Part shown: positions 1 through 5,528 of the stretch, one piece after another
Numbering within the stretch: the first letter of the stretch is position 1
Layout of the letters: every line of letters starts with the position of its first letter
From: Bacteroidales bacterium UBA1187
GTDB taxonomy: Bacteria > Bacteroidota > Bacteroidia > Bacteroidales > Paludibacteraceae
DNA length: 16,073 nt
NCBI GenBank assembly: GCA_002309835.1
Contig: DBYL01000005.1
Span: forward strand, 7,831 to 23,903
Reading direction: 5' to 3'
Position numbers and translations under genes: made by a program
Notes under the pieces: model-generated
Databases searched by the model: none
Told to the model about the DNA's origin: nothing
What the model saw: the letters and a program-made list of their open reading frames with translations, nothing else

Positions 1-273
1 TGGGGTGACGCTCCGCAAGAGATGACTCCGGAGATTGCCGAGTTCATCATCAATCAGCATATGTACAGTCCGGCTATGTGGACCATTCTGCCGCTGCAGG
101 ATTGGTTGGCTATCGATGGCGACGTACGCATCAAAGACCAGTTCGCCGATCGTATCAATGTACCGGCTAACCCGCGTCATTTCTGGAACTACAGAATGCA
201 CTTGGGTCTCGAGCAGTTGCTCAAAGAGAAGAAGCTGAATGATAAGATAAAGAAACTTACCTCGGTGAGGTAA
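1..273 (+). CDS. malQ: 4-alpha-glucanotransferase (amylomaltase), C-terminal 90 residues only
   Basis: This is the 3' end of a gene that begins before the window; the reading frame is open from base 1 to the TAA at 271-273. The fragment has the conserved C-terminal block of GH77 amylomaltases: the NQH-x-x-SPAMW segment, PLQDWLAIDG, and RINVPANPRHFWNYRMH. GH77 enzymes act in the cytoplasm, moving glucan chains between maltodextrins so that short oligosaccharides can be used, which fits with the secreted amylases downstream. No transmembrane or tail motif follows the catalytic domain. The last residues (KLTSVR) lie inside a perfect hairpin at 256-274. It converges on ispH, with six bases between the two stop codons. 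The family assignment is from recognised sequence; the N-terminal domains cannot be seen. Confidence 0.9.
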   Translation, partial: WGDAPQEMTPEIAEFIINQHMYSPAMWTILPLQDWLAIDGDVRIKDQFADRINVPANPRHFWNYRMHLGLEQLLKEKKLNDKIKKLTSVR

Positions 274-274
274 G
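241..274 (-). terminator. Probable intrinsic terminator of the porQ-cmk-ispH operon
   Basis: CTTACCTC (256-263) and GAGGTAAG (267-274) form a perfect 8-bp stem with a GGT loop. Read on the minus strand, the hairpin starts six bases beyond the ispH stop codon and is followed by the T-rich run TTTCTTTATCTT (255 downward). The plus side has no T-run, so the terminator probably serves ispH mainly. It lies within the 3' end of malQ. Confidence 0.5.
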
Positions 275-279
275 TAGGA

Positions 280-1176
280 TTAGTGTTTAGGGGAGATTTT
301 ATCCCGCACATTTTCCATCAGCCATAAAGGTGTACTTGTCGCGCCGCAGATGCCTACATGCTCTGCTGCGCGGCATTGTTTTATCTGCTCGTCTGTCAGA
401 TCTTCGGCGCTGCTGACGAAATAGGTGTTCGGGTTTGCCTCTATACAATGATTATATAGAACGCGCGCGTTAGAGGACTTCGTCCCGCCTACAAAAAGGA
501 CGATGTCGTTATCTCGTGCGAACGCTTGGAGTTGCGCAACGCGATTGGCTACATTACGACAGATAGTGTCGTGGTATTCGAACTTTTCGTCATGACGTAA
601 TGACGTTATGTCGTTATAACGACTTTTTATCGCTTCTACCAATCCATTGAAACCGTCAATGCTTTTCGTGGTTTGCGAGAAGAGGTAGATGGGACGCGAG
701 AAATCGATGCGATCGAGTTGTTCAACGGACTCGATGACGATGGCGGTGTTATTCGTCTGTCCTTGGAGTCCGATCACTTCCGCGTGGCCGGGTTGACCAT
801 AGATGACGATTTGCGGCGGGAGGGCTTCATCATTGCGATGCGCATTATAGCACTCGCGGATGCGATCCTGCAGTTTTTTGACTACCGGACAAGTCGCATC
901 AATCACCTCTATATTGCGTTGCTGCGCAATCCAATAGGTAGAAGGCGGTTCTCCATGTGCGCGAAGGAGCACGCGGGAATGGGAAGGCAACGAACGCAGG
1001 TCGTCATAGTCGATGGTGCGTAAGCCGAGACTGTCCAGACGCGCCACTTCTTGTCCATTATGCACAATGTCGCCTAAACAACAAAGAGCGCCGTTTTGCA
1101 ACTCGCTCTCCGCTGTATTGATGGCGCGCGTGACACCAAAACAGAAACCGCTGTGACTATCGATGGTAACGGTCAT
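280..1176 (-). CDS. ispH: 4-hydroxy-3-methylbut-2-enyl diphosphate reductase
   Basis: A 298-residue IspH (LytB), the last enzyme of the MEP isoprenoid pathway. It reduces HMBPP to IPP and DMAPP in the cytoplasm with a [4Fe-4S] cluster. The three cluster cysteines are visible: C12 in SGFCFGV, C96 in DATCP, and C206 in DTICRN. The substrate-binding motifs RAHGEPP (72-78) and GQPGHAEV (127-134) are also present, as are the VGGTKSSN loop (229-236) and a C-terminal GATSTPLWL. Length is close to the usual ~290-320. The ATG lies 20 bp inside the end of cmk, so the two are translationally linked in the minus-strand operon porQ-cmk-ispH. No domain is missing. The assignment is from the family motifs. 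Confidence 0.96.
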   Translation of the reverse strand: MTVTIDSHSGFCFGVTRAINTAESELQNGALCCLGDIVHNGQEVARLDSLGLRTIDYDDLRSLPSHSRVLLRAHGEPPSTYWIAQQRNIEVIDATCPVVKKLQDRIRECYNAHRNDEALPPQIVIYGQPGHAEVIGLQGQTNNTAIVIESVEQLDRIDFSRPIYLFSQTTKSIDGFNGLVEAIKSRYNDITSLRHDEKFEYHDTICRNVANRVAQLQAFARDNDIVLFVGGTKSSNARVLYNHCIEANPNTYFVSSAEDLTDEQIKQCRAAEHVGICGATSTPLWLMENVRDKISPKH

Positions 1177-1852
1177 AAATCTCTTGAAAACGCTTGTCGT
1201 ACAGGTCGCAGACTACTTTCATCTGTTCGTCCGGAGTCATCTCGCTGTTATCGACTACGATGGCGTCTTCGGCTTGGCGAAGCGGACTCTCAGCGCGATG
1301 GGTGTCGCGATAGTCGCGATCGTTGACATCAGCCAGCACGTCCTCGAATTTCGGATGTTCCCCTTTGGCTACCAACTCATCGAAACGGCGCTGCGCACGT
1401 ACTTCCGGACGAGCGGTGAGGAAGAGTTTGAGGTCCGCCTTCGGGAAGACTACCGTACCTATATCGCGTCCGTCCATCACTACGCCTGTTCGTTCGCCCA
1501 TCTTCTGCTGCTGGGCCACGAGGAAAGCACGTACCTCTTTGATCTGCGAGATCTCGCTGGCGCGGTTACCGATCTCCAGCGTGCGGATGAATGGCTCTAC
1601 ATCTTCGCCATTGAGCGTGACGTGTTGCGAACCATCGGGCATGTGGGTGAAATCGAGGTGCACTTGCTCCAGTTCTTTGATGATGCTTTCCGGACGGGTT
1701 ACATTCTGCCGGGTCATGAAAAGCGCCACGGCGCGATACATAGCGCCGGTGTCCACATAGGTAGAGCAGGCATGTTTAGCCAGCGCTTTGGCGATAGTCG
1801 ATTTGCCGCAAGAAGAATAGCCGTCGACGGCCACAATAAGAGGTTGTATCAT
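1157..1852 (-). CDS. cmk: (d)CMP kinase
   Basis: A 231-residue cytidylate kinase that phosphorylates CMP and dCMP with ATP in pyrimidine nucleotide metabolism. The P-loop is GYSSCGKST (11-19), followed by the YVDTGAMYRA nucleotide-binding segment (32-41), DGRDIGT (127-133) and the LID-region motif DYRDTHRAESPL (180-191). These are all hallmarks of bacterial Cmk, and the length is normal. The ATG overlaps the porQ stop codon by four bases (ATGA), and the gene end overlaps ispH by 20 bp, so it sits in the middle of a three-gene operon. Linkage of cmk with ispH is familiar in Bacteroidales. No anomaly is seen. Confidence 0.96.
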   Translation of the reverse strand: MIQPLIVAVDGYSSCGKSTIAKALAKHACSTYVDTGAMYRAVALFMTRQNVTRPESIIKELEQVHLDFTHMPDGSQHVTLNGEDVEPFIRTLEIGNRASEISQIKEVRAFLVAQQQKMGERTGVVMDGRDIGTVVFPKADLKLFLTARPEVRAQRRFDELVAKGEHPKFEDVLADVNDRDYRDTHRAESPLRQAEDAIVVDNSEMTPDEQMKVVCDLYDKRFQEIYDRYHR

Positions 1853-2955
1853 TTGAGTAAAGCGTTAATATCTAAGGTGAGACCAAGCTGGTACGAGAAA
1901 TTGGATTTAGTCATCTGACTGATGGCGAAATCGATGTGCGCCTGTTTGATGCGTACACCGGCACCGAGGGCGAAGCCTGCCAGCGATTTCTGATCCGTGA
2001 GGTTCAGCTCCGCACGGCGACGATGGTTATAACTGAAGGCGATATAGAATCGTTCGCTTTTCGGTACTACTTCGATGGCGAAGATTGTATGGCGGAACAT
2101 CATGTCATACCATTTGATGTCGTGCGAGAGGTAGTCGCCCGTTGTAGGACTCTTGTCGAGACTGGTCCATTCGTAATTCAGATACCAGGTCTGCATGTTA
2201 TGAATCTGCAGGTGGAAGCGCAGCGGAGCGTGCTTCACGCGATAGGTGAGACCGAGTTGGAGGTTGAGCGGAAGCATCTCGTGATTCGAACCGCCTTCGT
2301 CGGAATAGAAGCCCTTGAGTTGCCATCCTATGTTCTGGAGCACAAGACCCATCTGGAAGGTGGAGTCACGCGTCTGGAAATGCGCACCGACATCGGCTCC
2401 GATGGCGAAGGACGAATAGGACTCGTAGATGGAGTAGACGGGTTTGAGCGTCACACCGACCTTGAACATCGGGCTGAGTTGGCGGGCATACATGACATCG
2501 ATGAGGATGTCCCGTGCACCGAAGGTACCACCGGTGAGATTGCCGTTCTCATCCGCATAACGCATCTTGCCGTAGTCGAGATAATGGATGCCGACTGCGA
2601 AATAGTTGGGTTTATCGGGCTCTCCGTCTCCTTCGTAGGGTTTCTCGATAGATGAGCGACCGAAGTTATGGGCATATAGCGCCGAGCCGAACATCGTGCC
2701 GGGCAGATAATAGGAGAAGTTAAGTTGCAGCTTCTGATGCGAGTTTGCATGCAGCAGAGCGGGGTTGCACATGCCTAACGAAGGGTCTCCATCGCTGAGC
2801 GATGCACTGGAACCGCCGAGGGCGTTGATGCGTGACGATACAGGCAGGGACATGAAGGAGAATACCGAACGACCGGCATTCGACACCTGTGCAAAAACAG
2901 GAGTACAGAGTACAGCGCACAGAAGGAGAAGTCCTATTTTTTTGTATATAGCCAC
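1849..2955 (-). CDS. porQ: Type IX secretion system protein PorQ
   Basis: I set the start at a GTG at 2955, giving 368 residues. Reading further upstream to an ATG at 3099 would run through the promoter, the tRNA terminator and into the tRNA itself. From the GTG the protein starts with a classical signal peptide (KK, then LLLLCAVLC, cleavage after VFA22). Next come the segments SRINALGGSSASLSDGDPSLGMCNPALL and LNFSYYLPG, and repeated amphipathic beta-strands, as in FadL/PorV-like outer-membrane beta-barrels of the PorQ group. In the T9SS, PorQ is an outer-membrane protein that works with PorU, PorV and PorZ to attach cargo to the cell surface. The gene overlaps cmk by 4 bp and has its own promoter. 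Its presence shows that the cell has a T9SS, which matters for the tailed secreted enzymes in this window. PorQ is the best call; another PorV-superfamily protein is the alternative. Confidence 0.85.
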   Translation of the reverse strand: MAIYKKIGLLLLCAVLCTPVFAQVSNAGRSVFSFMSLPVSSRINALGGSSASLSDGDPSLGMCNPALLHANSHQKLQLNFSYYLPGTMFGSALYAHNFGRSSIEKPYEGDGEPDKPNYFAVGIHYLDYGKMRYADENGNLTGGTFGARDILIDVMYARQLSPMFKVGVTLKPVYSIYESYSSFAIGADVGAHFQTRDSTFQMGLVLQNIGWQLKGFYSDEGGSNHEMLPLNLQLGLTYRVKHAPLRFHLQIHNMQTWYLNYEWTSLDKSPTTGDYLSHDIKWYDMMFRHTIFAIEVVPKSERFYIAFSYNHRRRAELNLTDQKSLAGFALGAGVRIKQAHIDFAISQMTKSNFSYQLGLTLDINALLK

Positions 2956-2978
2956 ACTACCGCAACTTAAATCGGCTA

Positions 2979-3009
2979 CAAAGGTACGGCTTTTTTTTGA
3001 AATATGCAA
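2979..3009 (-). promoter_or_regulatory. Promoter of the porQ-cmk-ispH operon
   Basis: On the minus strand, TTG (3009-3007) and TACCTTTG (2986-2979) are separated by exactly 20 bases. This is the Bacteroidota primary-sigma pattern (TTG...TAnnTTTG). The spacer contains TTCAAAAAAAAGC, also found in the tRNA and amylase promoters. The predicted transcript starts a few bases downstream and leaves a leader of roughly 15-20 nt before the GTG. Confidence 0.75.
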
Positions 3010-3020
3010 GAACTTGCATA
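3003..3020. repeat. Inverted repeat over the porQ -33 box
   Basis: TATGCAAG-AA-CTTGCATA is a perfect 8-bp inverted repeat with a 2-bp centre. One half provides the TTGCA of the porQ -33 element. A near copy lies over the -33 box of trmO at 3215-3228. It could be an operator for a dimeric regulator; this is inference. Confidence 0.5.
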
Positions 3021-3040
3021 AAATTGCGCGAAATAGAAGC

Positions 3041-3066
3041 AAAAAAGAGGCCCGAAAGCCTCTTTT
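3041..3066 (-). terminator. Intrinsic terminator of tRNA-Phe
   Basis: Read on the minus strand, AAAAGAGGC (3051-3043 complement side) pairs with GCCTCTTTT across a TTTCGG loop, giving a 9-bp stem that ends in six Ts. It starts four bases after the tRNA 3' end, as expected for a monocistronic tRNA. The A-run on the other side means it could also act weakly on plus-strand transcripts. Confidence 0.85.
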
Positions 3067-3069
3067 CCG

Positions 3070-3142
3070 TGGTGCCACCGAGAATCGAACTAGGGACACA
3101 AGGATTTTCAGTCCTTTGCTCTACCAACTGAGCTATGGCACC
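3070..3142 (-). tRNA. tRNA-Phe (anticodon GAA)
   Basis: The complement of 3070-3142 folds as a tRNA. The acceptor stem is GGTGCCA/TGGCACC with discriminator A. The D-arm is AGCTCAGTTGGTAGAGC. The anticodon stem is AAGGA/TCCTT, enclosing loop CTGAAAA with anticodon GAA, which decodes phenylalanine. The T-arm contains GTTCGATTC. The 3' CCA is not encoded; CGG follows the discriminator. It has its own promoter and terminator. The gene lies between porQ and trmO, transcribed in the same direction as porQ but terminated before that operon starts. Confidence 0.95.
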
Positions 3143-3165
3143 TTGCGCTTTTTTGAAAGCGGGTG

Positions 3166-3196
3166 CAAAAGTACTGCTTTTTTTTGAATTGACCAA
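3166..3196 (-). promoter_or_regulatory. Promoter of tRNA-Phe
   Basis: On the minus strand, TTG (3196-3194) and TACTTTTG (3173-3166) are 20 bases apart, with spacer AATTCAAAAAAAAGCAG. The -7 box is about 23 nt from the first tRNA base, which allows a short 5' leader. The element is nearly identical to the amylase operon promoter at 4024-4054. Confidence 0.8.
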
Positions 3197-3214
3197 ATTT
3201 TTAGGCAAAAAAAG

Positions 3215-3228
3215 TGCAAAAACTTGCA
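3215..3228. repeat. Inverted repeat over the trmO -33 box
   Basis: TGCAA-AAAC-TTGCA has 5-bp inverted arms and differs by one base from TGCAAGAACTTGCA at 3005-3018 in front of porQ. In both promoters the second half supplies the -33 TTGCA. This suggests a shared regulatory site, or a shared extended -33 element. Confidence 0.45.
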
Positions 3229-3254
3229 TTTTCGGCAAAAATGTAGTACTTTTG
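3224..3254 (+). promoter_or_regulatory. Promoter of trmO
   Basis: TTG (3224-3226), 20 bases, then TACTTTTG (3247-3254). The transcript would start near 3260, leaving a short leader of about 15 nt before the ATG at 3275. The presence of the promoter here rules out a start codon at 3224. Confidence 0.75.
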
Positions 3255-3274
3255 TGCCAAAATTAGAGCCGAAA

Positions 3275-4006
3275 ATGGAGTTAAAAGTGATTGCATATGC
3301 CCGAAACGGGCACACGGATAAGTTCGGTGTTCCGCGGCAGAGTAGAGAGGAAAGTCCGATAGAGACGCGCATCGTTTTTGAGCCGGAATATAGTGTGCTG
3401 GAAGCGTTGCGCGGAATCGAAGGATTTAGTCATTTGTGGTTGCTGTGGGGATTTGATAAAGTGGATTCCTGGTCGCCTACGGTGCGTCCTCCGAGGCTGG
3501 GCGGGAACACCCGAATGGGAGTATTCGCCACGCGTTCTCCTTTCCGACCTAATCCTATAGGATTAAGTAGTGTGAAATTAGTGAAGGTAGCCTACCCCCG
3601 TCCCCTCCCTGAAGGGAAGGGCGATAAGTTGGAATTAGTGGTGACAGGAGCGGATTTGATGGACGGAACGCCTATCTATGATATCAAACCGTATTTGAGC
3701 TTTTCGGACTGTCATCCGGAGGCGCAAAACGGGTTTGCGGAGGAGACGAAAGACTACCGTTTGAAAGTGGACTGGGATATGTGTGAACCCGATTATCTCC
3801 CGATGTTGGACCGACATTGGACCGATATTGGACCGATCACGACTCGTAAATGGCTCGATGAAGTGACGTATATTTTGAGTCAAGATCCTCGTCCTGCGTA
3901 TCAGGATGATCCGACCCGAGAGTATAAGTTGGACTACGCAGGTTTTACCGTAACTTTTACAGTAAAAGAAGGCACGGCTTTCGTGCAAAAGATAGAAAAA
4001 ATGTAA
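3275..4006 (+). CDS. trmO: tRNA (N6-threonylcarbamoyladenosine37-N6)-methyltransferase TrmO
   Basis: This is a 243-residue TrmO (TsaA/YaeB family), which uses S-adenosylmethionine to methylate t6A37 in threonine tRNA. Family motifs are FSHLWLLWGF (51-60), NTRMGVFATRSPFRPNPIGLS (78-98) and DLMDGTPIYDIKPYL (127-141). C-terminal DPRPAYQDDP (204-213) and YAGFTVTFTV (221-230) also fit. I place the start at the ATG of MELKVIAYARNG. In-frame TTG codons upstream lie in the promoter. Two segments look inserted: residues 107-117, rich in Pro/Gly and encoded by a C/G-rich imperfect palindrome, and residues 178-188, encoded by an 11-bp unit present three times. Both lie in places where I recall family members being variable, so activity is probably kept. 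The gene stands alone, between a divergent tRNA and the amylase operon. No terminator is evident after it. Confidence 0.92.
   Translation: MELKVIAYARNGHTDKFGVPRQSREESPIETRIVFEPEYSVLEALRGIEGFSHLWLLWGFDKVDSWSPTVRPPRLGGNTRMGVFATRSPFRPNPIGLSSVKLVKVAYPRPLPEGKGDKLELVVTGADLMDGTPIYDIKPYLSFSDCHPEAQNGFAEETKDYRLKVDWDMCEPDYLPMLDRHWTDIGPITTRKWLDEVTYILSQDPRPAYQDDPTREYKLDYAGFTVTFTVKEGTAFVQKIEKM
3593..3625 (+). repeat. C/G-rich imperfect palindrome inside trmO
   Basis: A run of CTACCCCCGTCCCC leads into a hairpin: arms CCCCTCCC (3602-3609) and GGGAAGGG (3614-3621), one mismatch, TGAA loop. It encodes residues 107-117 (YPRPLPEGKGD). Similar C-rich CCTCCCTGAAGGGAGG palindromes are, as I recall, common dispersed repeats in Bacteroidales genomes, usually between genes. 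Here one appears to have been incorporated in frame. Confidence 0.45.
3806..3838 (+). repeat. 11-bp tandem repeat, three copies, inside trmO
   Basis: TTGGACCGACA, TTGGACCGATA and TTGGACCGATC follow one another without gap. Eleven is not a multiple of three, so each copy is read in a different frame (LDRH, WTDI, GPI), but three copies make 33 bp and the gene frame is kept. Gain or loss of one unit would shift the frame and remove the C-terminal third of TrmO. Confidence 0.9.
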
Positions 4007-4023
4007 TTTTTTTCTACGATAAT

Positions 4024-4054
4024 TTGGATAATTCAAAAAAAAGCTGTATATTTG
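4024..4054 (+). promoter_or_regulatory. Promoter of the starch-degradation operon
   Basis: TTG (4024-4026), 20 bases, then TATATTTG (4047-4054), with spacer AATTCAAAAAAAAGCTG. The expected start is near 4061, leaving a leader of about 20 nt before the first ATG. No other TAnnTTTG element with correct spacing is seen in the gaps between the following genes, so this may drive the whole run to xer. Confidence 0.8.
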
Positions 4055-4079
4055 CAGCCGTTTTTAACATAGTTAAACC

Positions 4080-5528
4080 ATGAAAAAAATCTTTTTAAGT
4101 ATTCTATTGATATTTTTTATCGCAGGCGCGAGCACGTTGCGCGCTGAGAATATTGGTGTTCCCGCGGAGTGCGAGGACGTGATGCTTCAGGCTTTCTACT
4201 GGGATAGTTATAAGACCAGCGGCAAGTATGGTTGCACCAAGTGGAACTATCTGCTCGCGGATACCGCGGCAATCAATGCCAACTTCGATTTGGTGTGGTT
4301 TCCGCCGAGTGCATATTCCTCCGGTGGTGTAGGTTATTACCATAAGCAATTGAGCAATCAAGCGAGTGATTGGGGGCCTAAAGATAAGCTGACGCAACTA
4401 ATTGCCGCTTTGCATGCCGGCAATACGAAGGTAATCGCGGATATTGTGATTAACCATCGCAATGATGCGGGAAGTTGGACGAATTTTATGCCGGATTATT
4501 TCGGCAGTTATGGTACTTTCCAATTGGAACAGAAACATATCTGTTATGGCGACGAGGCATTTACCACTAAGAGTTCACCTGCTTACAATTCATCTACGCG
4601 CGGAGCAGCCGATACCGGAACGAATGATGGCGGTTGCCGTGATTTGGATCATTCGAGCGAGTATGTGCAGAACTGGGCGAAAGCATACGTGCAATGGATG
4701 ATTGATGTAATGAAATACGACGGTTTCCGATATGATATGACGCGTGGGTACGACGGCAAGTATCTAAAGATGTATAATGAAGCGGCGAATCCCTATCTCT
4801 CGGTTTCTGAATTTTGGGAGAGTATTACGAATCAGGTGAACCACTTGAAAGCAACGGACTATAACACTATGATTTTTGATTTCCAACTGAAATACGAGTT
4901 GGGGAGTGCTATCGTATATAACGAGTATGGAAGACTCAAAAAGAGTAATACGAATACATTCCGTGGTAAGGGTTTGGAGAGATACGCTGTGACATTTATA
5001 GACAATCATGATACGTTTGAGCGCTCGGATAATAAGAGCGATGAGTTCTATAAATACAATGCCGATTTGAGTACAGCGATAGTGAAGAATTATATTCTTC
5101 AGGCGAACGCTTATATCTTGATGATGCCGGGTGTGCCGTGCGTTTTCTATCCGCACTGGAAGAGTTATCGGGAGGAGATCAATGCTCTGATTGCTATTCG
5201 TAAGTTAGCGGGAATCCATTCTGAGTCGAAAGTGACGAATGAGTCCGGAGATAGTACCAGCAAGGCCTACACTGCTACGATCGCGGGGCATAGAGCTAAC
5301 GTCATTCTGCGCTTAGGGCAGAAACGTTCTACGGTAGCTCCGGAAGGTTATCATTTGGCATTAGAAGGCGGTGATAACGGATACTATACGATTTTTATTT
5401 CGAATAGCGAACAAGGAGTGGAGGAAGTACATGAAGCCGTTAAGGGAGAGAAATTTATCAAGGATGGCAAATTGTATATCCGCCATGGCGAACAAGTATT
5501 TGATATTTTAGGAAACAAGATACTATGA
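4080..5528 (+). CDS. Secreted alpha-amylase, GH13 (GH13_6-like), single catalytic domain
   Basis: A 482-residue exported alpha-amylase, expected to cut internal alpha-1,4 bonds of starch. The signal peptide spans 1-22 (KK, hydrophobic core, cleavage after LRA). The GH13 barrel begins at DVMLQAFYWDSY (33-44). Catalytic motifs are complete: region I DIVINH (121-126), region II FRYD with nucleophile D219, region III SVSEFW with acid/base E244, and region IV FIDNHD with D311. FDFQLKYELG, PGVPCVFYPHW and AGIHSES resemble plant-type GH13_6 amylases. A domain-C beta sheet follows, then a short linker and the tail at 457-482 (EKFIKDGKLYI...G...FDILGNKIL). This tail is shared with the next four proteins and is probably a T9SS sorting signal. 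There is no carbohydrate-binding module. The stop overlaps the next ATG by 4 bp. The subfamily call is by eye. Confidence 0.9.
   Translation: MKKIFLSILLIFFIAGASTLRAENIGVPAECEDVMLQAFYWDSYKTSGKYGCTKWNYLLADTAAINANFDLVWFPPSAYSSGGVGYYHKQLSNQASDWGPKDKLTQLIAALHAGNTKVIADIVINHRNDAGSWTNFMPDYFGSYGTFQLEQKHICYGDEAFTTKSSPAYNSSTRGAADTGTNDGGCRDLDHSSEYVQNWAKAYVQWMIDVMKYDGFRYDMTRGYDGKYLKMYNEAANPYLSVSEFWESITNQVNHLKATDYNTMIFDFQLKYELGSAIVYNEYGRLKKSNTNTFRGKGLERYAVTFIDNHDTFERSDNKSDEFYKYNADLSTAIVKNYILQANAYILMMPGVPCVFYPHWKSYREEINALIAIRKLAGIHSESKVTNESGDSTSKAYTATIAGHRANVILRLGQKRSTVAPEGYHLALEGGDNGYYTIFISNSEQGVEEVHEAVKGEKFIKDGKLYIRHGEQVFDILGNKIL

Noticed and set aside
1163..2655. Long plus-strand open frames opposite cmk and porQ
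   Set aside because: They are antisense to genes with clear family motifs and give low-quality, unrecognisable proteins.
2956..3099. N-terminal extension of porQ to an ATG at 3099
   Set aside because: It would cover the porQ promoter, the tRNA terminator and part of the tRNA-Phe gene, and would place 48 basic residues before a perfect signal peptide. The GTG at 2955 fits both.
3224..3274. Upstream TTG start for trmO
   Set aside because: The TTG is the -33 box of the promoter and the reading continues through the -7 box; family similarity starts at the ATG at 3275.
3972..3986. GCACG/CGTGC hairpin near the trmO stop as a terminator
   Set aside because: The stem is only 5 bp, lies inside the coding sequence and is followed by A rather than T residues.
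5012..5019. TACGTTTG inside the first amylase as an internal promoter
   Set aside because: No TTG is found 20 bases upstream, and the bases encode the conserved DTFE after the catalytic HD.
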